A stretch of 64,000 nucleotides of DNA, taken from contig NZ_FQVU01000003.1 in NCBI RefSeq assembly GCF_900129455.1, positions 558,001 through 622,000 of the forward strand, given 5' to 3'. Under the pieces are notes generated by a model. It had not been told where the DNA came from. It was given only the letters and a program-made list of their open reading frames with translations, and did not search any database. Source of the stretch: Jatrophihabitans endophyticus (GTDB taxonomy: Bacteria; Actinomycetota; Actinomycetes; Mycobacteriales; Jatrophihabitantaceae). Within the stretch, counting starts at the first letter, position 1, and each line of letters opens with the position of its first letter. Position numbers and translations under genes: made by a program. Below, one piece after another: positions 35,706-44,905 of the stretch.

Positions 35706-36802
35706 CGTGTGGCCGCTTCCGGTTCGACCGCCCGTGCCGTCGTCACCAGCGACGAGTGGGTCGGGGCGTCGGGGACGTGAGCGGGCTTGCGCGCCGCGAA
35801 CTCCCGGCGCAGGACGGGCACGACCTCCTCGCCCAGGATGTCCAGCTGTTCCAGGACGGTCTTGAGCGGCAGGCCGGCGTGGTCGACCAGGAAGAGCTGA
35901 CGCTGGTAGTCGCCCACGTAGTCGCGGAAGCCCAGGGTGCGGTCGATGACCTGCTGCGGGCTGCCGACGGTCAGCGGGGTCTCGCGCGCGAACTCCTCCA
36001 GCGACGGGCCGTGGCCGTAGACCGGCGCGTTGTCGAAGTACGGACGGAACTCGCGTACCGCGTCCTGACTGTTGCGCCGCACGAAGATGTGCCCACCCAG
36101 GCCGACGATCGCCTGGTCGGCCGTGCCGTGCCCGTAGTGCTCGAAGCGTTGCCGGTAGAACTCGACCATCCGCTGCGTGTGGCTCTTCGGCCAGAAGATG
36201 TGGTTGTGGAAGAACCCGTCGCCGTAGTACGCCGCCTGCTCGGCGATCTGTGGGCTGCGGATCGAGCCGTGCCAGACGAAGGGCGCGACGCCGTCGAGCG
36301 GCCGCGGTGTCGAGGTGAAGCCCTGCAGCGGGGTACGGAAGCGCCCCTCCCAGTCGACGACGTCCTCGTGCCACAACCGGCGCAGCAGCGCGTAGTTCTC
36401 GACGGCGAGCTCGATGCCGTCGCGGATGTCCTGCCCGAACCACGGGTACACCGGGCCGGTGTTGCCGCGGCCGAGCATCAGGTCGACGCGCCCGCCGGCC
36501 AGGTGCTACAGCATTGCGTAGTCCTCGGCGATCTTGACCGGATCGTTCGTCGTGATGAGCGTCGTGGCGGTCGAGAGCAGCAGCCGGTCGGTCTGCGCGG
36601 CGAGGAACGCGAGCGTGGTGGTGGGGGAGGAGGAGAAGAACGGCGGGTTGTGGTGCTCACCGAGGGCGAAGACGTCCAGCCCGACCTCCTCGGCCTTCCT
36701 CGCGATGGCCAGCACGGCCTGCAGCCGTTCGCCCTCGCCGGGGGTGCGACCGGTCGTGGGGTCGGTGGTGATGTCGCTGACCGAGAAGACGCCGAACTGC
36801 AT
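35702..36802 (-). pseudogene. Luciferase-like FMN-dependent monooxygenase (CE1758-like) interrupted by an in-frame amber codon
   Basis: From the ATG at 36800-36802 (MQFGVFSVSD) the frame codes for a typical luciferase-like monooxygenase, but codon 99 is TAG (36506-36508). The reading frame is unchanged on both sides: IAEDYAML, stop, then HLAGGRVDLMLGRGN, where family members normally have QHLAGGR, so a single C-to-T change of a CAG codon explains it. The 3' part (35702-36505) is otherwise perfect for 268 codons with conserved GHIFVRRNSQDAVREF and PQQVIDRTLGF segments. It could be a young pseudogene, a sequencing error, or read-through. An upstream in-frame TTG (36827-36829) is less likely as start. 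Re-initiation at the ATG 36476-36478 would lack the first barrel strands. Confidence 0.82.
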
Positions 36803-36868
36803 CGTGACCGCCAATAGTTGCTCGTGCAATTACATCGGACATGCGACGGAACGCACGCCGGGGCCGTC

Positions 36869-37537
36869 CTATTTCCGCCCGGCCACGGCGTCGTCGGCGC
36901 TCGCCGGCAGCAGCCGTGACAGCAGGAAGGTCACGTGGCGGCGGAGGGTGTCGGTCAGCGCGGCCGCATCGGGCGCGGTGGCGTCGACCGTCACGCGCAC
37001 GACGTCGACGAACAGGGTGGCGTAGACGGCGTGAGCGGTCATCCGGCGCGCGGCCTCGGGCGCGGCCGTGCCCCGGGAGAGGATCGCGTCGATCGCGTCC
37101 TCGAGCTCGGCGACCTCGCGGGTGCGGCGGCGCACCTCCGGCGCCGGCGCGAACAGGGCCTCGCGGTGGTAGACCGCGGTGTTCTCGGGATGGGTCGCGC
37201 CGGCGAGCACGAGCGGCTCCACCAGCGCGAGGATCGCCTCGACCGGGTCCGCGCCCGCGTCGGCGAGCTCGAGGGCGTGCTCGCGACCGACGCGCAGCTT
37301 GTCGCTCATGACCTCGACGAGCAGGTCGGCCTTGCTGGCGAAGTACCGGAAGACCGTGCCGGTGCCCACGTCGGCCTCGTCGGCGATCTGTGCGGTCGTG
37401 ACGGCGGTGTACCCCAGCTCGGCGAAAAGCCGGTCGGCGGCGGCGAAGATGCGCTGGCGCTTGTCGGCCTTGTTCCGCTCGCGACGCCCCTGTCCGGGGG
37501 CGGGCCGGGGCGGGGGTGACGCGGAGCGGGCTGTCAT
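36869..37537 (-). CDS. TetR-family transcriptional regulator
   Basis: A 222-residue TetR protein. The DNA-binding domain is at about residues 25-72: RIFAAADRLFAELGYTAVTTAQIADEADVGTGTVFRYFASKADLL (read in outline), followed by an all-helical ligand domain. It is divergent from a membrane protein gene 87 bases away, with an inverted repeat between them, so control of that gene is likely. The ATG at 37535-37537 is used; a GTG three codons upstream is an alternative. Confidence 0.88.
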   Translation of the reverse strand: MTARSASPPPRPAPGQGRRERNKADKRQRIFAAADRLFAELGYTAVTTAQIADEADVGTGTVFRYFASKADLLVEVMSDKLRVGREHALELADAGADPVEAILALVEPLVLAGATHPENTAVYHREALFAPAPEVRRRTREVAELEDAIDAILSRGTAAPEAARRMTAHAVYATLFVDVVRVTVDATAPDAAALTDTLRRHVTFLLSRLLPASADDAVAGRK

Positions 37538-37591
37538 GGCTGTCACCGTTCCCGAGTCGCGGTCCCCTGGGCAAACCGGAGTACGATCAAA

Positions 37592-37607
37592 AATGAACAC
37601 AGTCATT
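37592..37607. promoter_or_regulatory. Candidate TetR operator
   Basis: AATGA-ACACAG-TCATT, a 16-base inverted repeat in an AT-richer patch of the TetR/membrane-protein intergenic region, ending 17 bases before the ATG at 37625. Position and symmetry fit a TetR site; the arms are only five bases. Confidence 0.45.
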
Positions 37608-37624
37608 CTCTTACGGAGGTCGTC

Positions 37625-38635
37625 ATGGCCGTTCGGACCGTCCGCACGGAGCTCCGCGACGCCGTCACGCCGCGCGCGTTCGCCCTGGTGGTCGGCGTCC
37701 TGCTGCTGCAGCTGGGCTTCGTGCTGTCCTACGTCGGCGCCTTCCACCACCCCACGCCGCACCGGGTGCAGGTCGCGCTCGTCGCGCCGGCCCAGCAGGC
37801 GCCCGCCCTCGCCCGAGCGCTGGACGGTCTGGCCGGGCAGCCGCTGGCCGTGCACGTCGTCGCCGGTGAGGCGGCCGCCCGCGAGCAGGTCCGCGACGGT
37901 GACGCCAGTGCGGCGCTCGTCGTCTCGCCCGACTCGACCACCGACCGGCTGCTGGTGGCCTCGGGCGGCGGCTCGGGCGTGGTGACCGCGGTCGAGGACG
38001 TCGTGGCCCGGGTCGAACAGGCGCAGCAGCGCTCCGTCACCACCGCCGACATCGTGCCGCTGCAGGCGGGTGACGCGCGCGGCCTCACCGGCTTCTACCT
38101 CGTCGTCGGGTGGATGGTGGGCGGCTACCTCGTGGCCTCGCTGCTGGGGGTGGCGAACGGGTCACGACCCGCCACGCGCCGCCGCGCCGCGATCCGGCTC
38201 GGCGCGCTCGTGCCGTACGCGATCCTGTCCGGCCTCGGCGGCGCAATCATCGTGGGGCCGGTCCTCGGTGCCCTGGACGGTCACCTGCTGGCGCTGTGGG
38301 GGCTGGGCACGCTCGTGGTCCTGGCCGCCGGCACCGCGACGATCGCCCTCCAGGCGCTCTTCGGCGTGCTGGGCATCGGTGCGGCCGTCGCGCTGTTCGT
38401 GGTGCTGGGCAACCCGAGCGCCGGCGGCGCGTTCCAGCCCGACCTGCTCCCGGCGTTCTGGCGGGTCATCGGCACCGCGTTGCCCAACGGGGCCGGCACC
38501 GACGCCGTGCGCCGGATCGCGTACTTCGACGGCGCCGGCATCGGCGGTCACCTCGCGGTGCTGGTCGCCTGGGCCGTCCTCGGCGTGGTGGTGGCGCTGC
38601 TCGGCGCGCGGACCCGTGACCGGCACGCGGCCTGA
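37625..38635 (+). CDS. ABC-2/YhgE-Pip-like multi-pass membrane protein
   Basis: A 336-residue membrane protein. One helix near the N-terminus (about 19-40, LVVGVLLLQLGFVLSYVGAF) is followed by an extracytoplasmic domain of about 120 residues, then five hydrophobic helices (from FYLVVGWMVGGYLVASLLGV onward). This one-plus-five topology is that of the ABC-2 permease/YhgE-Pip-like group, including small-molecule exporters controlled by TetR proteins. No ATPase gene is adjacent. GGAGG precedes the ATG. Function beyond probable export is unknown. Confidence 0.65.
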   Translation: MAVRTVRTELRDAVTPRAFALVVGVLLLQLGFVLSYVGAFHHPTPHRVQVALVAPAQQAPALARALDGLAGQPLAVHVVAGEAAAREQVRDGDASAALVVSPDSTTDRLLVASGGGSGVVTAVEDVVARVEQAQQRSVTTADIVPLQAGDARGLTGFYLVVGWMVGGYLVASLLGVANGSRPATRRRAAIRLGALVPYAILSGLGGAIIVGPVLGALDGHLLALWGLGTLVVLAAGTATIALQALFGVLGIGAAVALFVVLGNPSAGGAFQPDLLPAFWRVIGTALPNGAGTDAVRRIAYFDGAGIGGHLAVLVAWAVLGVVVALLGARTRDRHAA

Positions 38636-38638
38636 CGA

Positions 38639-40015
38639 TCAGCGGCCCGAGAGGCGGTCGGCGACCCGTGCCCAGCGGCTCGTCTCGCGCGAGCCGGGTC
38701 GGCGCTCGCGCCGGTCGGCGGTGCGGTACAGCGCGTACATGCCCTGCACGCCCTGCCACCGCAGGGGCTCCGGTTCCCACCGACGGACGTCGCGACCGAC
38801 CCACGCCAGCCCGGTCAGCGCGGTCTCGCGGCCGAGCACCAGGTCGGCGAGCGTGCGGCCGGCGAGGTTGGTCGTCGTCAGTCCGTTGCCGACGTAACCG
38901 CCCGCGGTCCCGAGCCCGGTGCCCGCGTCGTAGGCGACCGTCGTGCACCAGTCCCGGGGGACGCCGAGGACGCCGCACCACGCATGCTCGACCGCGACGC
39001 CCGCCGTCGCCGGGAAGAGGTCGTGCAGCATCGCCGTCAGCGCCGCGACGGTGCCGGGCTGCGTACGGCCGTCGACGTCGGTGCGGGAGCCGAACCGGTA
39101 CGGGTTGCCGCGGCCGCCGAGGGCTATCCGGCCGTCGGCGGTGAGCTGGGCGTAGACGTAGGCGTGCGCGAAGTCGCCGAGCGTGGCCGGGTCGCGCCAG
39201 CCGATGGCGGCGCGGACGTCCGCGGGCAGTGCAGCGGTGACGATCATCGAGCTGTTCATGGGCAGCCACTCGCGCCGGGCGCCGGGCAGGCCCGCGGTGA
39301 ACCCTTCCAGACAGCGCAGCACGTGACGGGCGCGCAGCGTCCCGCGGTCGGTGCGGACCGCGCCCGCCTCGACGGCGAGCGCCGTCGTCCCCTCGTGGAT
39401 CGTCACGCCCCGGCGTTCGACGGCCGCCGCCACGCCGCGCACCAGCTTCGCCGGGTGCACCCGCGCGCAGTGCGGCGTGAAGGTGGCGGCCCGGGCGCCG
39501 GCCACCCGCAGCTCGCCGTCGAGCTCGGCGGCATCGAGCACGCGGACGTCGGCGTCGGTCGCGCCCCAGTCGCGCTGCCACGCGACGTCGGCGTGCAGCC
39601 GCGCCAGCTGAGCCCGGTTGCGGGCGACGACGTAGGTGCCCGCCTTGACGATGTCGGCGTCGATGCCCTCGCTCGCCGCCACGTCGATCACCTCGTCCAC
39701 CGCCTCGCGCATGGCCGCGAGCAGCGACACGACGGCCGCGCGACCGTGCGCCGCCGCGTAGCGCTCGCGCGAACCGGACAGCTCCGCCGACAGCCAACCG
39801 CCGTTGCGCCCGGACGCCCCGTACCCGGCGAAGCGGCGCTCGACGATCCGCACGTCGAGGTCGGGACGGGCGGCGGCGAGGTAATACGCGCTCCACAGCC
39901 CGGTCAGCCCGCCGCCGACGATCGCGACGTCGCACCGGTCGTCACCCGCCAGCGGGGCGCGCCGGGCCGGGCTGCCGAGGTCGTGCTGCCAGAACGACAC
40001 GTCACCGTTGCGCAC
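38639..40015 (-). CDS. FAD-dependent amine/D-amino-acid oxidase-like protein (DAO family)
   Basis: A 458-residue flavoenzyme. The FAD-binding VAIVGGGLTGLWSAYYLAAA and the GYGASGRNGGWLS motif place it in the DAO family close to gamma-glutamylputrescine oxidase and related amine oxidases; the C-terminal GTAGGYVGNGLTTTNLAGRTLADL is the expected second FAD contact (cores). The substrate is probably a primary or secondary amine or amino acid. Start taken at GTG 40013-40015 (RNGDVSFWQHDLG); a GTG five codons later is possible. Divergent from a VOC protein 36 bases away. Confidence 0.85.
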   Translation of the reverse strand: MRNGDVSFWQHDLGSPARRAPLAGDDRCDVAIVGGGLTGLWSAYYLAAARPDLDVRIVERRFAGYGASGRNGGWLSAELSGSRERYAAAHGRAAVVSLLAAMREAVDEVIDVAASEGIDADIVKAGTYVVARNRAQLARLHADVAWQRDWGATDADVRVLDAAELDGELRVAGARAATFTPHCARVHPAKLVRGVAAAVERRGVTIHEGTTALAVEAGAVRTDRGTLRARHVLRCLEGFTAGLPGARREWLPMNSSMIVTAALPADVRAAIGWRDPATLGDFAHAYVYAQLTADGRIALGGRGNPYRFGSRTDVDGRTQPGTVAALTAMLHDLFPATAGVAVEHAWCGVLGVPRDWCTTVAYDAGTGLGTAGGYVGNGLTTTNLAGRTLADLVLGRETALTGLAWVGRDVRRWEPEPLRWQGVQGMYALYRTADRRERRPGSRETSRWARVADRLSGR

Positions 40016-40051
40016 CCCGGCATTGTCCCGGGTGCCTGCGAGAGTGGCGCC

Positions 40052-40402
40052 ATGCCCCGCACCATCCGCATCGTCCCGATCGTCACGGTCGCCGACATCG
40101 GCACCGCGCGCGACCACTTCGTCACCGTGCTCGGCCTGCGCGAGGTCATGAACCACGGCTGGATCGCCACCTACGCCGACGACTCGGGCCGCGCCCAGCT
40201 CAGCCTGATGACCCGCGACGCCACCGCGCCGGTGAACCCGGACGTCTCCGTCGAGGTCGACGACGTCGATGCCGCCCACGCGGCGGCCGTGAGCGCCGGC
40301 CTCGAGATCGTGCACCCGCTGCGCGACGAGGAGTGGGGTGTCCGCCGGTTCTTCTTCCGCGACGCCACCGGCACCGTCGTCAACGTGCTCGGCCATGCCT
40401 AG
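40052..40402 (+). CDS. VOC/glyoxalase-fold protein
   Basis: A 116-residue vicinal-oxygen-chelate protein with two beta-alpha-beta-beta-beta units: IVTVADIGTARDHFVTVLGL for the first and VEVDDVDAAHAAAVSAGLEIVH ... RRFFFRDATGTVVNVLGHA for the second (cores). The family includes dioxygenases, isomerases and antibiotic-binding proteins; with few metal-ligand residues visible, a binding role is as likely as catalysis. Confidence 0.8.
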   Translation: MPRTIRIVPIVTVADIGTARDHFVTVLGLREVMNHGWIATYADDSGRAQLSLMTRDATAPVNPDVSVEVDDVDAAHAAAVSAGLEIVHPLRDEEWGVRRFFFRDATGTVVNVLGHA

Positions 40403-40435
40403 CCGCCGGCCCGCAGGACCGGGCCCCGCCGGCCG

Positions 40436-41674
40436 GTGACCGACACCGTCACGGTGGGGCGGGCCACCCGCGCCACCTACGCCGCGTTCGCCGGCTCCGG
40501 CTTCGCGTTCGCCAGCTGGGCGTCACGGATCCCGCAGCTGCGCGATCACCTGGCGCTCTCACCCGCCGAGCTGGGGCTGGTGCTGCTCTTCGTCGCGGCC
40601 GGGTCGGTGACCGCGCTGCCGCTCTCCGGCGTGGTGGTGGCCCGCATCGGTTCCCGCCGCTGCGTGCAGGCCACCGCCGTGCTCTTCGGCGCCGCCCTCG
40701 TCCTGGTCGCGCTCGCCTGGGTCGCCGGCGTGTGGCTGGTGGTGACCGCGCTGTACTTCCTGGGTGTCGCCAACGGCCTCTGGGACGTCGCCATGAACGT
40801 GCAGGGCGCGTTGGTCGAGCGCCGCCTCGGCCGTTCGGTCATGTCGCGCTTCCACGCCGGTTTCAGCATGGGCACGGTGGCGGGTGCCCTCCTCAGCGCC
40901 GGCCTCGTCGCCCTGCACGTGCCTGCCACCGCGCATCTCGCGACCATCGGTCTGCTCGTCGCGCTCGTCGTCACCGCCGAGGTGCGCGGCTTCCTGCCCG
41001 ATCACGGGACCGATGACGACACAGCCGACACGGGCGACGGGACCGGCGGCGCGAGCGCGGCTCCCGGCGAGCCGGGCGGAGCTGTCGGGACGGGCGTACG
41101 GACCGCCTGGCGGGAGCCGCGGACGGTGCTCGTCGGGGTCTTCGTGCTGGCCTTCGCCTTCGCCGAGGGAACCGGCAACGACTGGATCAACGTCGCGGTC
41201 ATCGACGGCTACGGGGCGTCGCCCACCGTGGCGGTCCTCGCATTCGCGACGTTCCTCGCCGCGATGACGGTCGGCCGCTGGTTCGGCCCCGCGCTGCTCG
41301 ACCGGTACGGCCGCGTCGTCGTCGTCCGCCTGCTGGCCGCGCTCGGCGGGCTCGGCTCGCTGCTGTTCGTCCTCGGTCCCGGGCTCGCCACCGCGTTCGT
41401 CGGTGCGGTTCTCTGGGGCGGCGGCATCTCGCTGGGGTTCCCGGTGGGGATGAGCGCCGGCGCCGACGAGCCCCGCGCCGCGGCCGCTCGGGTCAGCGTC
41501 GTCGCCTCGATCGGCTACTGCGCGTTCCTGGCCGGCCCGCCGGTCGTGGGCTTCCTCGGCGATCACGCCACCGTCCTGCGCGCGCTGGTCTCGGTGTCGG
41601 TGCTGCTCGCGGTCGCGGTGCTGCTGGCCGACTCGGTCCGGCCGCTCGGCGCGCAGCGCCGGCACGCCGACTGA
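40436..41674 (+). CDS. Major facilitator superfamily transporter
   Basis: A 412-residue MFS protein with twelve predicted membrane segments split by a cytoplasmic Asp/Gly/Thr-rich loop near residues 190-220 (DHGTDDDTADTGDGTGG). Early segments such as LSPAELGLVLLFVAAGSVTALPLSG and the ARIGSRRCVQ loop have the MFS loop-2 pattern; DRYGRVVVVRLLAALGG is its repeat in the second half (cores). It resembles sugar- or drug-exporter subfamilies (YbjJ-like) without a sharp match. GTG start with weak ribosome binding site; a TetR gene follows 32 bases later and may be co-transcribed. Confidence 0.87.
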   Translation: MTDTVTVGRATRATYAAFAGSGFAFASWASRIPQLRDHLALSPAELGLVLLFVAAGSVTALPLSGVVVARIGSRRCVQATAVLFGAALVLVALAWVAGVWLVVTALYFLGVANGLWDVAMNVQGALVERRLGRSVMSRFHAGFSMGTVAGALLSAGLVALHVPATAHLATIGLLVALVVTAEVRGFLPDHGTDDDTADTGDGTGGASAAPGEPGGAVGTGVRTAWREPRTVLVGVFVLAFAFAEGTGNDWINVAVIDGYGASPTVAVLAFATFLAAMTVGRWFGPALLDRYGRVVVVRLLAALGGLGSLLFVLGPGLATAFVGAVLWGGGISLGFPVGMSAGADEPRAAAARVSVVASIGYCAFLAGPPVVGFLGDHATVLRALVSVSVLLAVAVLLADSVRPLGAQRRHAD

Positions 41675-41706
41675 CACGGGCGTGTCACCCGGGGCAGGAT
41701 GGACTC

Positions 41707-42267
41707 ATGTCCTCCCCGCGTCGCGCCGAGCTCGTCGAGGCCGCCTACGTCCACGTGCTCCGGGCCGGGCTCGCCGACCTGTCGCTGCGGCCGGTGGCCG
41801 AGGCGATCGGCTCGAGCACCGGCGTCCTGCGCTTCCTGTTCGGGTCGCGCGACGGACTCGTCCGTGCCCTGCTCGACCGGGCCCGGGCCGACGACGCCGC
41901 CGTGCTCGCCCGGCTCGATCCGCAGCCGGGTCTCGGGAACGCCGCCGCCCAGCTGTGGCTGTGGCTCGCCGCGCCGCAGCACCGGCAGCGTCTCGTGCTG
42001 TGGGCCGAGTGCTACGCGACCTCGCTGCGCCGGCCCGAGGGCGCCTTCGCCGACTACGCCCGCGGCAGCGCCGCCGACTGGCTCGCCGCGCTCGCCCGGG
42101 CGCAGCCGCCCGGCCGGCGCGACTCCGCGGCCGGGCGGGCCGAGCGCACCGCCGCGCTGGCGCTGCTGCGCGGCTGCCTGCTCGACCTGCTCGGCACCGG
42201 CGACCTTCCGCGCACCAGCCGGGCCGTCCGCGACGGCCTGACCGCTCTCGCGACCGCGAGGACGTGA
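41707..42267 (+). CDS. TetR-family transcriptional regulator
   Basis: A 186-residue TetR-like protein. Its helix-turn-helix (LVEAAYVHVLRAGLADLSLRPVAEAIGSSTGVLRFLFGSRDGLVRALL in outline) is a typical TetR DNA-binding domain, with R-F-L-F replacing the usual Y-Y-H-F. The C-terminal domain is short and Ala/Leu/Arg-rich. It lies directly after the MFS gene on the same strand, which suggests it regulates that transporter. Confidence 0.82.
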   Translation: MSSPRRAELVEAAYVHVLRAGLADLSLRPVAEAIGSSTGVLRFLFGSRDGLVRALLDRARADDAAVLARLDPQPGLGNAAAQLWLWLAAPQHRQRLVLWAECYATSLRRPEGAFADYARGSAADWLAALARAQPPGRRDSAAGRAERTAALALLRGCLLDLLGTGDLPRTSRAVRDGLTALATART

Positions 42268-42391
42268 CGCGGGCGCGGCGTGATGTCCGGGTGAGCGTGG
42301 GACGGCCGTCACCGGGCGCCGATTAGGTGCGACGCGCTGTCCCGGGAGAAGATGGCGGCGACCGCCACGGGGAGCGGCGAGGGGATGGTCG

Positions 42392-43666
42392 ATGGATCAC
42401 ACGTTGCTGATCGACCTGATCAGCATCCCGCTGTTCACCGGCGTCATCGGCTACATCACCAACTGGACCGGCGTCCTCATGCTGTTCCGTCCGATCGCCT
42501 TCCACGGCGTGCGGGTGCCGGGGCTGCGGCTGCTGTTCCCCTACCTGCCCCGACGGGTACGGATCCTGCCGCTCATCCGCTTCGACGGCCGGCTCGGCTG
42601 GCAGGGGATCGTGCCGTCGCGGGCGGACAAGATGGCCAGCATCAGCGTCGACAAGGGGCTGGCCAAGCTCGGCAGCATCACCGACTTCTACCGCGAGCTG
42701 GAGCCGGACAAGATCGCCGAGCATCTGGCCGCGGTCGCGCAGGCCGAGATCCGCGACGTCGTCGAGCAGATCATGCAGCAGGAGAACCCGCAGCTGTGGC
42801 ACGACCTCCCGCCGATCATCAAGGAGGCCGTGTTCGCGCGGGTGCGGGCGCAGCTGCCGGGCATCATCCGCACGATCACCGACGAGATCGGCGAGAACGT
42901 CGACCAGCTGATCGACGCCAAGCTCATGGTGATCCGCTACTTCGTGCAGAATCCGGAGCTGCTCAACGAGCTGTTCCTGATCATGGGACGCAAGGAACTG
43001 CGGTTCATGCAGAACTTCGGCTTCTACTTCGGGCTGCCCATGGGGTTCGTCCTCGTCGGCGTGCTCCAGCTCGTGCACCAGTGGTGGGTGCTGCCGCTCG
43101 GCGGCATCGTCATCGGCTGGGTGGTCAACTGGATCGGCGTCACGATGATCTTCGAGCCGACGTTCCCGCGCTGGTGGGTGCCCTGGAAGCAGGGGTTGAT
43201 GCTCAAGCGGCAGGGCGAGGTCACCGAGAAGTACTCCGAGATGGTGGCCAACCGTGTCATCACCTTGCAGAACATCGGCAACGAGCTGCTCACCGGGCCG
43301 CGGAGCGACCGTACCCTGCAGATGCTCGAAGAGTCCCTGCGTCCCGCGGTCGACAAGGCCGTGGGGCCGGCGCGCGCCGCCGTGCGGGTCGCGATCGGGC
43401 CGCGCGAGTACGACCACATCCGCTCCTCGGTCGCGACCGAGGCCACCGCGTTCGCGCCGATCGCGTTCAACGACGCCGAGTTCAGCCAGCGGCAATCGGT
43501 CAAGATCTACCGCTTCATCTCCGAGCAGATGCGTGAGATGGGCCCCGACGACTTCGTCGAGATGCTCCGCTCGGCCATCCGGCAGGACGAATGGCTACTG
43601 TTCTTTCACGGCGGCGCGCTGGGTCTGTTCGCGGGGCTGCTGCACCTGGGCATCTTCGGGCTCTGA
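42392..43666 (+). CDS. DUF445 family membrane protein
   Basis: A 424-residue protein with two copies of the DUF445 membrane signature: IGYITNWTGVLMLFRPIAFHG near the N-terminus and VVNWIGVTMIFEPTFP in the middle (cores), each followed by a long amphipathic helical cytoplasmic stretch, and a C-terminal hydrophobic segment (GGALGLFAGLLHLGIFGL). The helical parts are rich in Glu/Lys/Ile and could form coiled coils. Homologues such as YheB/YjiN are widespread but their function is not established. Its codons are less extreme in G/C than those of the neighbours in places. Followed 27 bases later by the Abi-alpha gene and probably co-transcribed. Confidence 0.82.
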   Translation: MDHTLLIDLISIPLFTGVIGYITNWTGVLMLFRPIAFHGVRVPGLRLLFPYLPRRVRILPLIRFDGRLGWQGIVPSRADKMASISVDKGLAKLGSITDFYRELEPDKIAEHLAAVAQAEIRDVVEQIMQQENPQLWHDLPPIIKEAVFARVRAQLPGIIRTITDEIGENVDQLIDAKLMVIRYFVQNPELLNELFLIMGRKELRFMQNFGFYFGLPMGFVLVGVLQLVHQWWVLPLGGIVIGWVVNWIGVTMIFEPTFPRWWVPWKQGLMLKRQGEVTEKYSEMVANRVITLQNIGNELLTGPRSDRTLQMLEESLRPAVDKAVGPARAAVRVAIGPREYDHIRSSVATEATAFAPIAFNDAEFSQRQSVKIYRFISEQMREMGPDDFVEMLRSAIRQDEWLLFFHGGALGLFAGLLHLGIFGL

Positions 43667-43693
43667 GCGCCGGGCGGCGAAGGGGGAGTGCGC

Positions 43694-44887
43694 GTGAGCG
43701 ACGACGGCAGTCGCCGGGAGTTCGCCGGCGCCGGGGCACCGGCGGCCGCGTCACCGGTCGACAAGTCGTCCGGCCCGACGGACGCGGCGGGAGGGATGGC
43801 CGGCCGCGACGGCGTGCCCGGGCCGGACCACGCCGACCACGCGCCCGAGCGGCTCGCCCCCGCGTCGGCGGGGCCCGTCACGTCCGGTTCGCCCGACCGC
43901 GTCCCGATCGGGCCGCCACCGCCGCCCGAGCTGTCCCCGGAGCCGACCTCGGAGCCGTCGGCCGAGCCGTCGTCCGAGCAGGCGCCGGGTGCCACGGCGG
44001 GCGGTCAGGTGGCCGGTGCCGGCCGGGCCCGGACCGTCGCCCGCCGGCCGCGGCCCTACCTGCGACCGCTGCCGGGCGGCTCGCGCCTCGTGCGCAAGAC
44101 CCCCACCGTGGTCCGGGCCGCACCGGGCATCGCGCGGGTCGCCGCGATCTCCGCGGCGCACGTCGCCGGCTGGACGATCGGCGCCACCGTCGCGAGCGCC
44201 AACTACGTCGCGCGTCGCGCGGTGGCCGGCGAGCCGGCCACCGCCATCCTGCAGGAGGCCGCGACCGACCTGCGCAGCGTCGCGCTCCGGGCGCTGGGTC
44301 TGCAACCGTCGCTGCTGTCCGGCACGTCCGCGCCCGAACCGGCCGGCGCCGCGCAGGATGCGACCTCGGCCGATCTGCAGCGTCGCGGCAGCGACCTGCT
44401 GCGCCGCAGCAACGACGTGCACGTCGTCGAGGACACCCATCCCGCGTTCGCGCGCATCCTCGCCGAGATCACCCCGGACGAGGCGCGCATCCTGCGCTTC
44501 GTCTACCTGGAGGGGCCGCAGCCGTCGCTCGACATCCGCACCAACCGGCCGTTCGGCATCGGCTCCGAGCTCGTCGCGGCCGGCATGAACATGATCGCCG
44601 AGCACGCCGGGCTGCGAAATCTCGAACGCATCGACCAGTACCTCACCAACCTGCGCCGCCTCGGGCTGATCGACTTCTCCAAGGAGCAGGTGCGCAACCC
44701 CAACCGATACCAGGTCATCGAGGCGCAGCCCAAGGTCGCCGCCGCGATGAAGCAGGCGGGCCGTGCGCCGAAGCTGGTGCAACGCAGCATCAGGTTGAAC
44801 TCCTTCGGCGAGGAGTTCGTCCGCACCTGCCTGCCGCTCAACGGCCGGGTCGTGCCCCACCGCGACATCCGGCCACGACCGCGGTGA
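43694..44887 (+). CDS. Abi-alpha (DUF4393-type) family protein
   Basis: A 397-residue protein. The first about 115 residues are disordered (Pro, Ser, Glu repeats such as ELSPEPTSEPSAEPSSEQ). A hydrophobic patch (VAAISAAHVAGWTIGATVASA) could contact the membrane. The C-terminal half has the Abi-alpha pattern: HPAFARILAEITPDEARILRFV, then the ELVAAGMNMIAEHAGL helix and NLRRLGLIDFSKEQ winged-helix-like strand (cores). Abi-alpha genes were first described as phage abortive-infection candidates, but many actinobacterial relatives sit in ordinary loci and defence is unproven. I use the GTG at 43694 (seven bases after AGGGGG) rather than the one two codons earlier. Confidence 0.68.
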   Translation: MSDDGSRREFAGAGAPAAASPVDKSSGPTDAAGGMAGRDGVPGPDHADHAPERLAPASAGPVTSGSPDRVPIGPPPPPELSPEPTSEPSAEPSSEQAPGATAGGQVAGAGRARTVARRPRPYLRPLPGGSRLVRKTPTVVRAAPGIARVAAISAAHVAGWTIGATVASANYVARRAVAGEPATAILQEAATDLRSVALRALGLQPSLLSGTSAPEPAGAAQDATSADLQRRGSDLLRRSNDVHVVEDTHPAFARILAEITPDEARILRFVYLEGPQPSLDIRTNRPFGIGSELVAAGMNMIAEHAGLRNLERIDQYLTNLRRLGLIDFSKEQVRNPNRYQVIEAQPKVAAAMKQAGRAPKLVQRSIRLNSFGEEFVRTCLPLNGRVVPHRDIRPRPR

Positions 44888-44905
44888 CGGCGACCGTGCG
44901 GGTGG

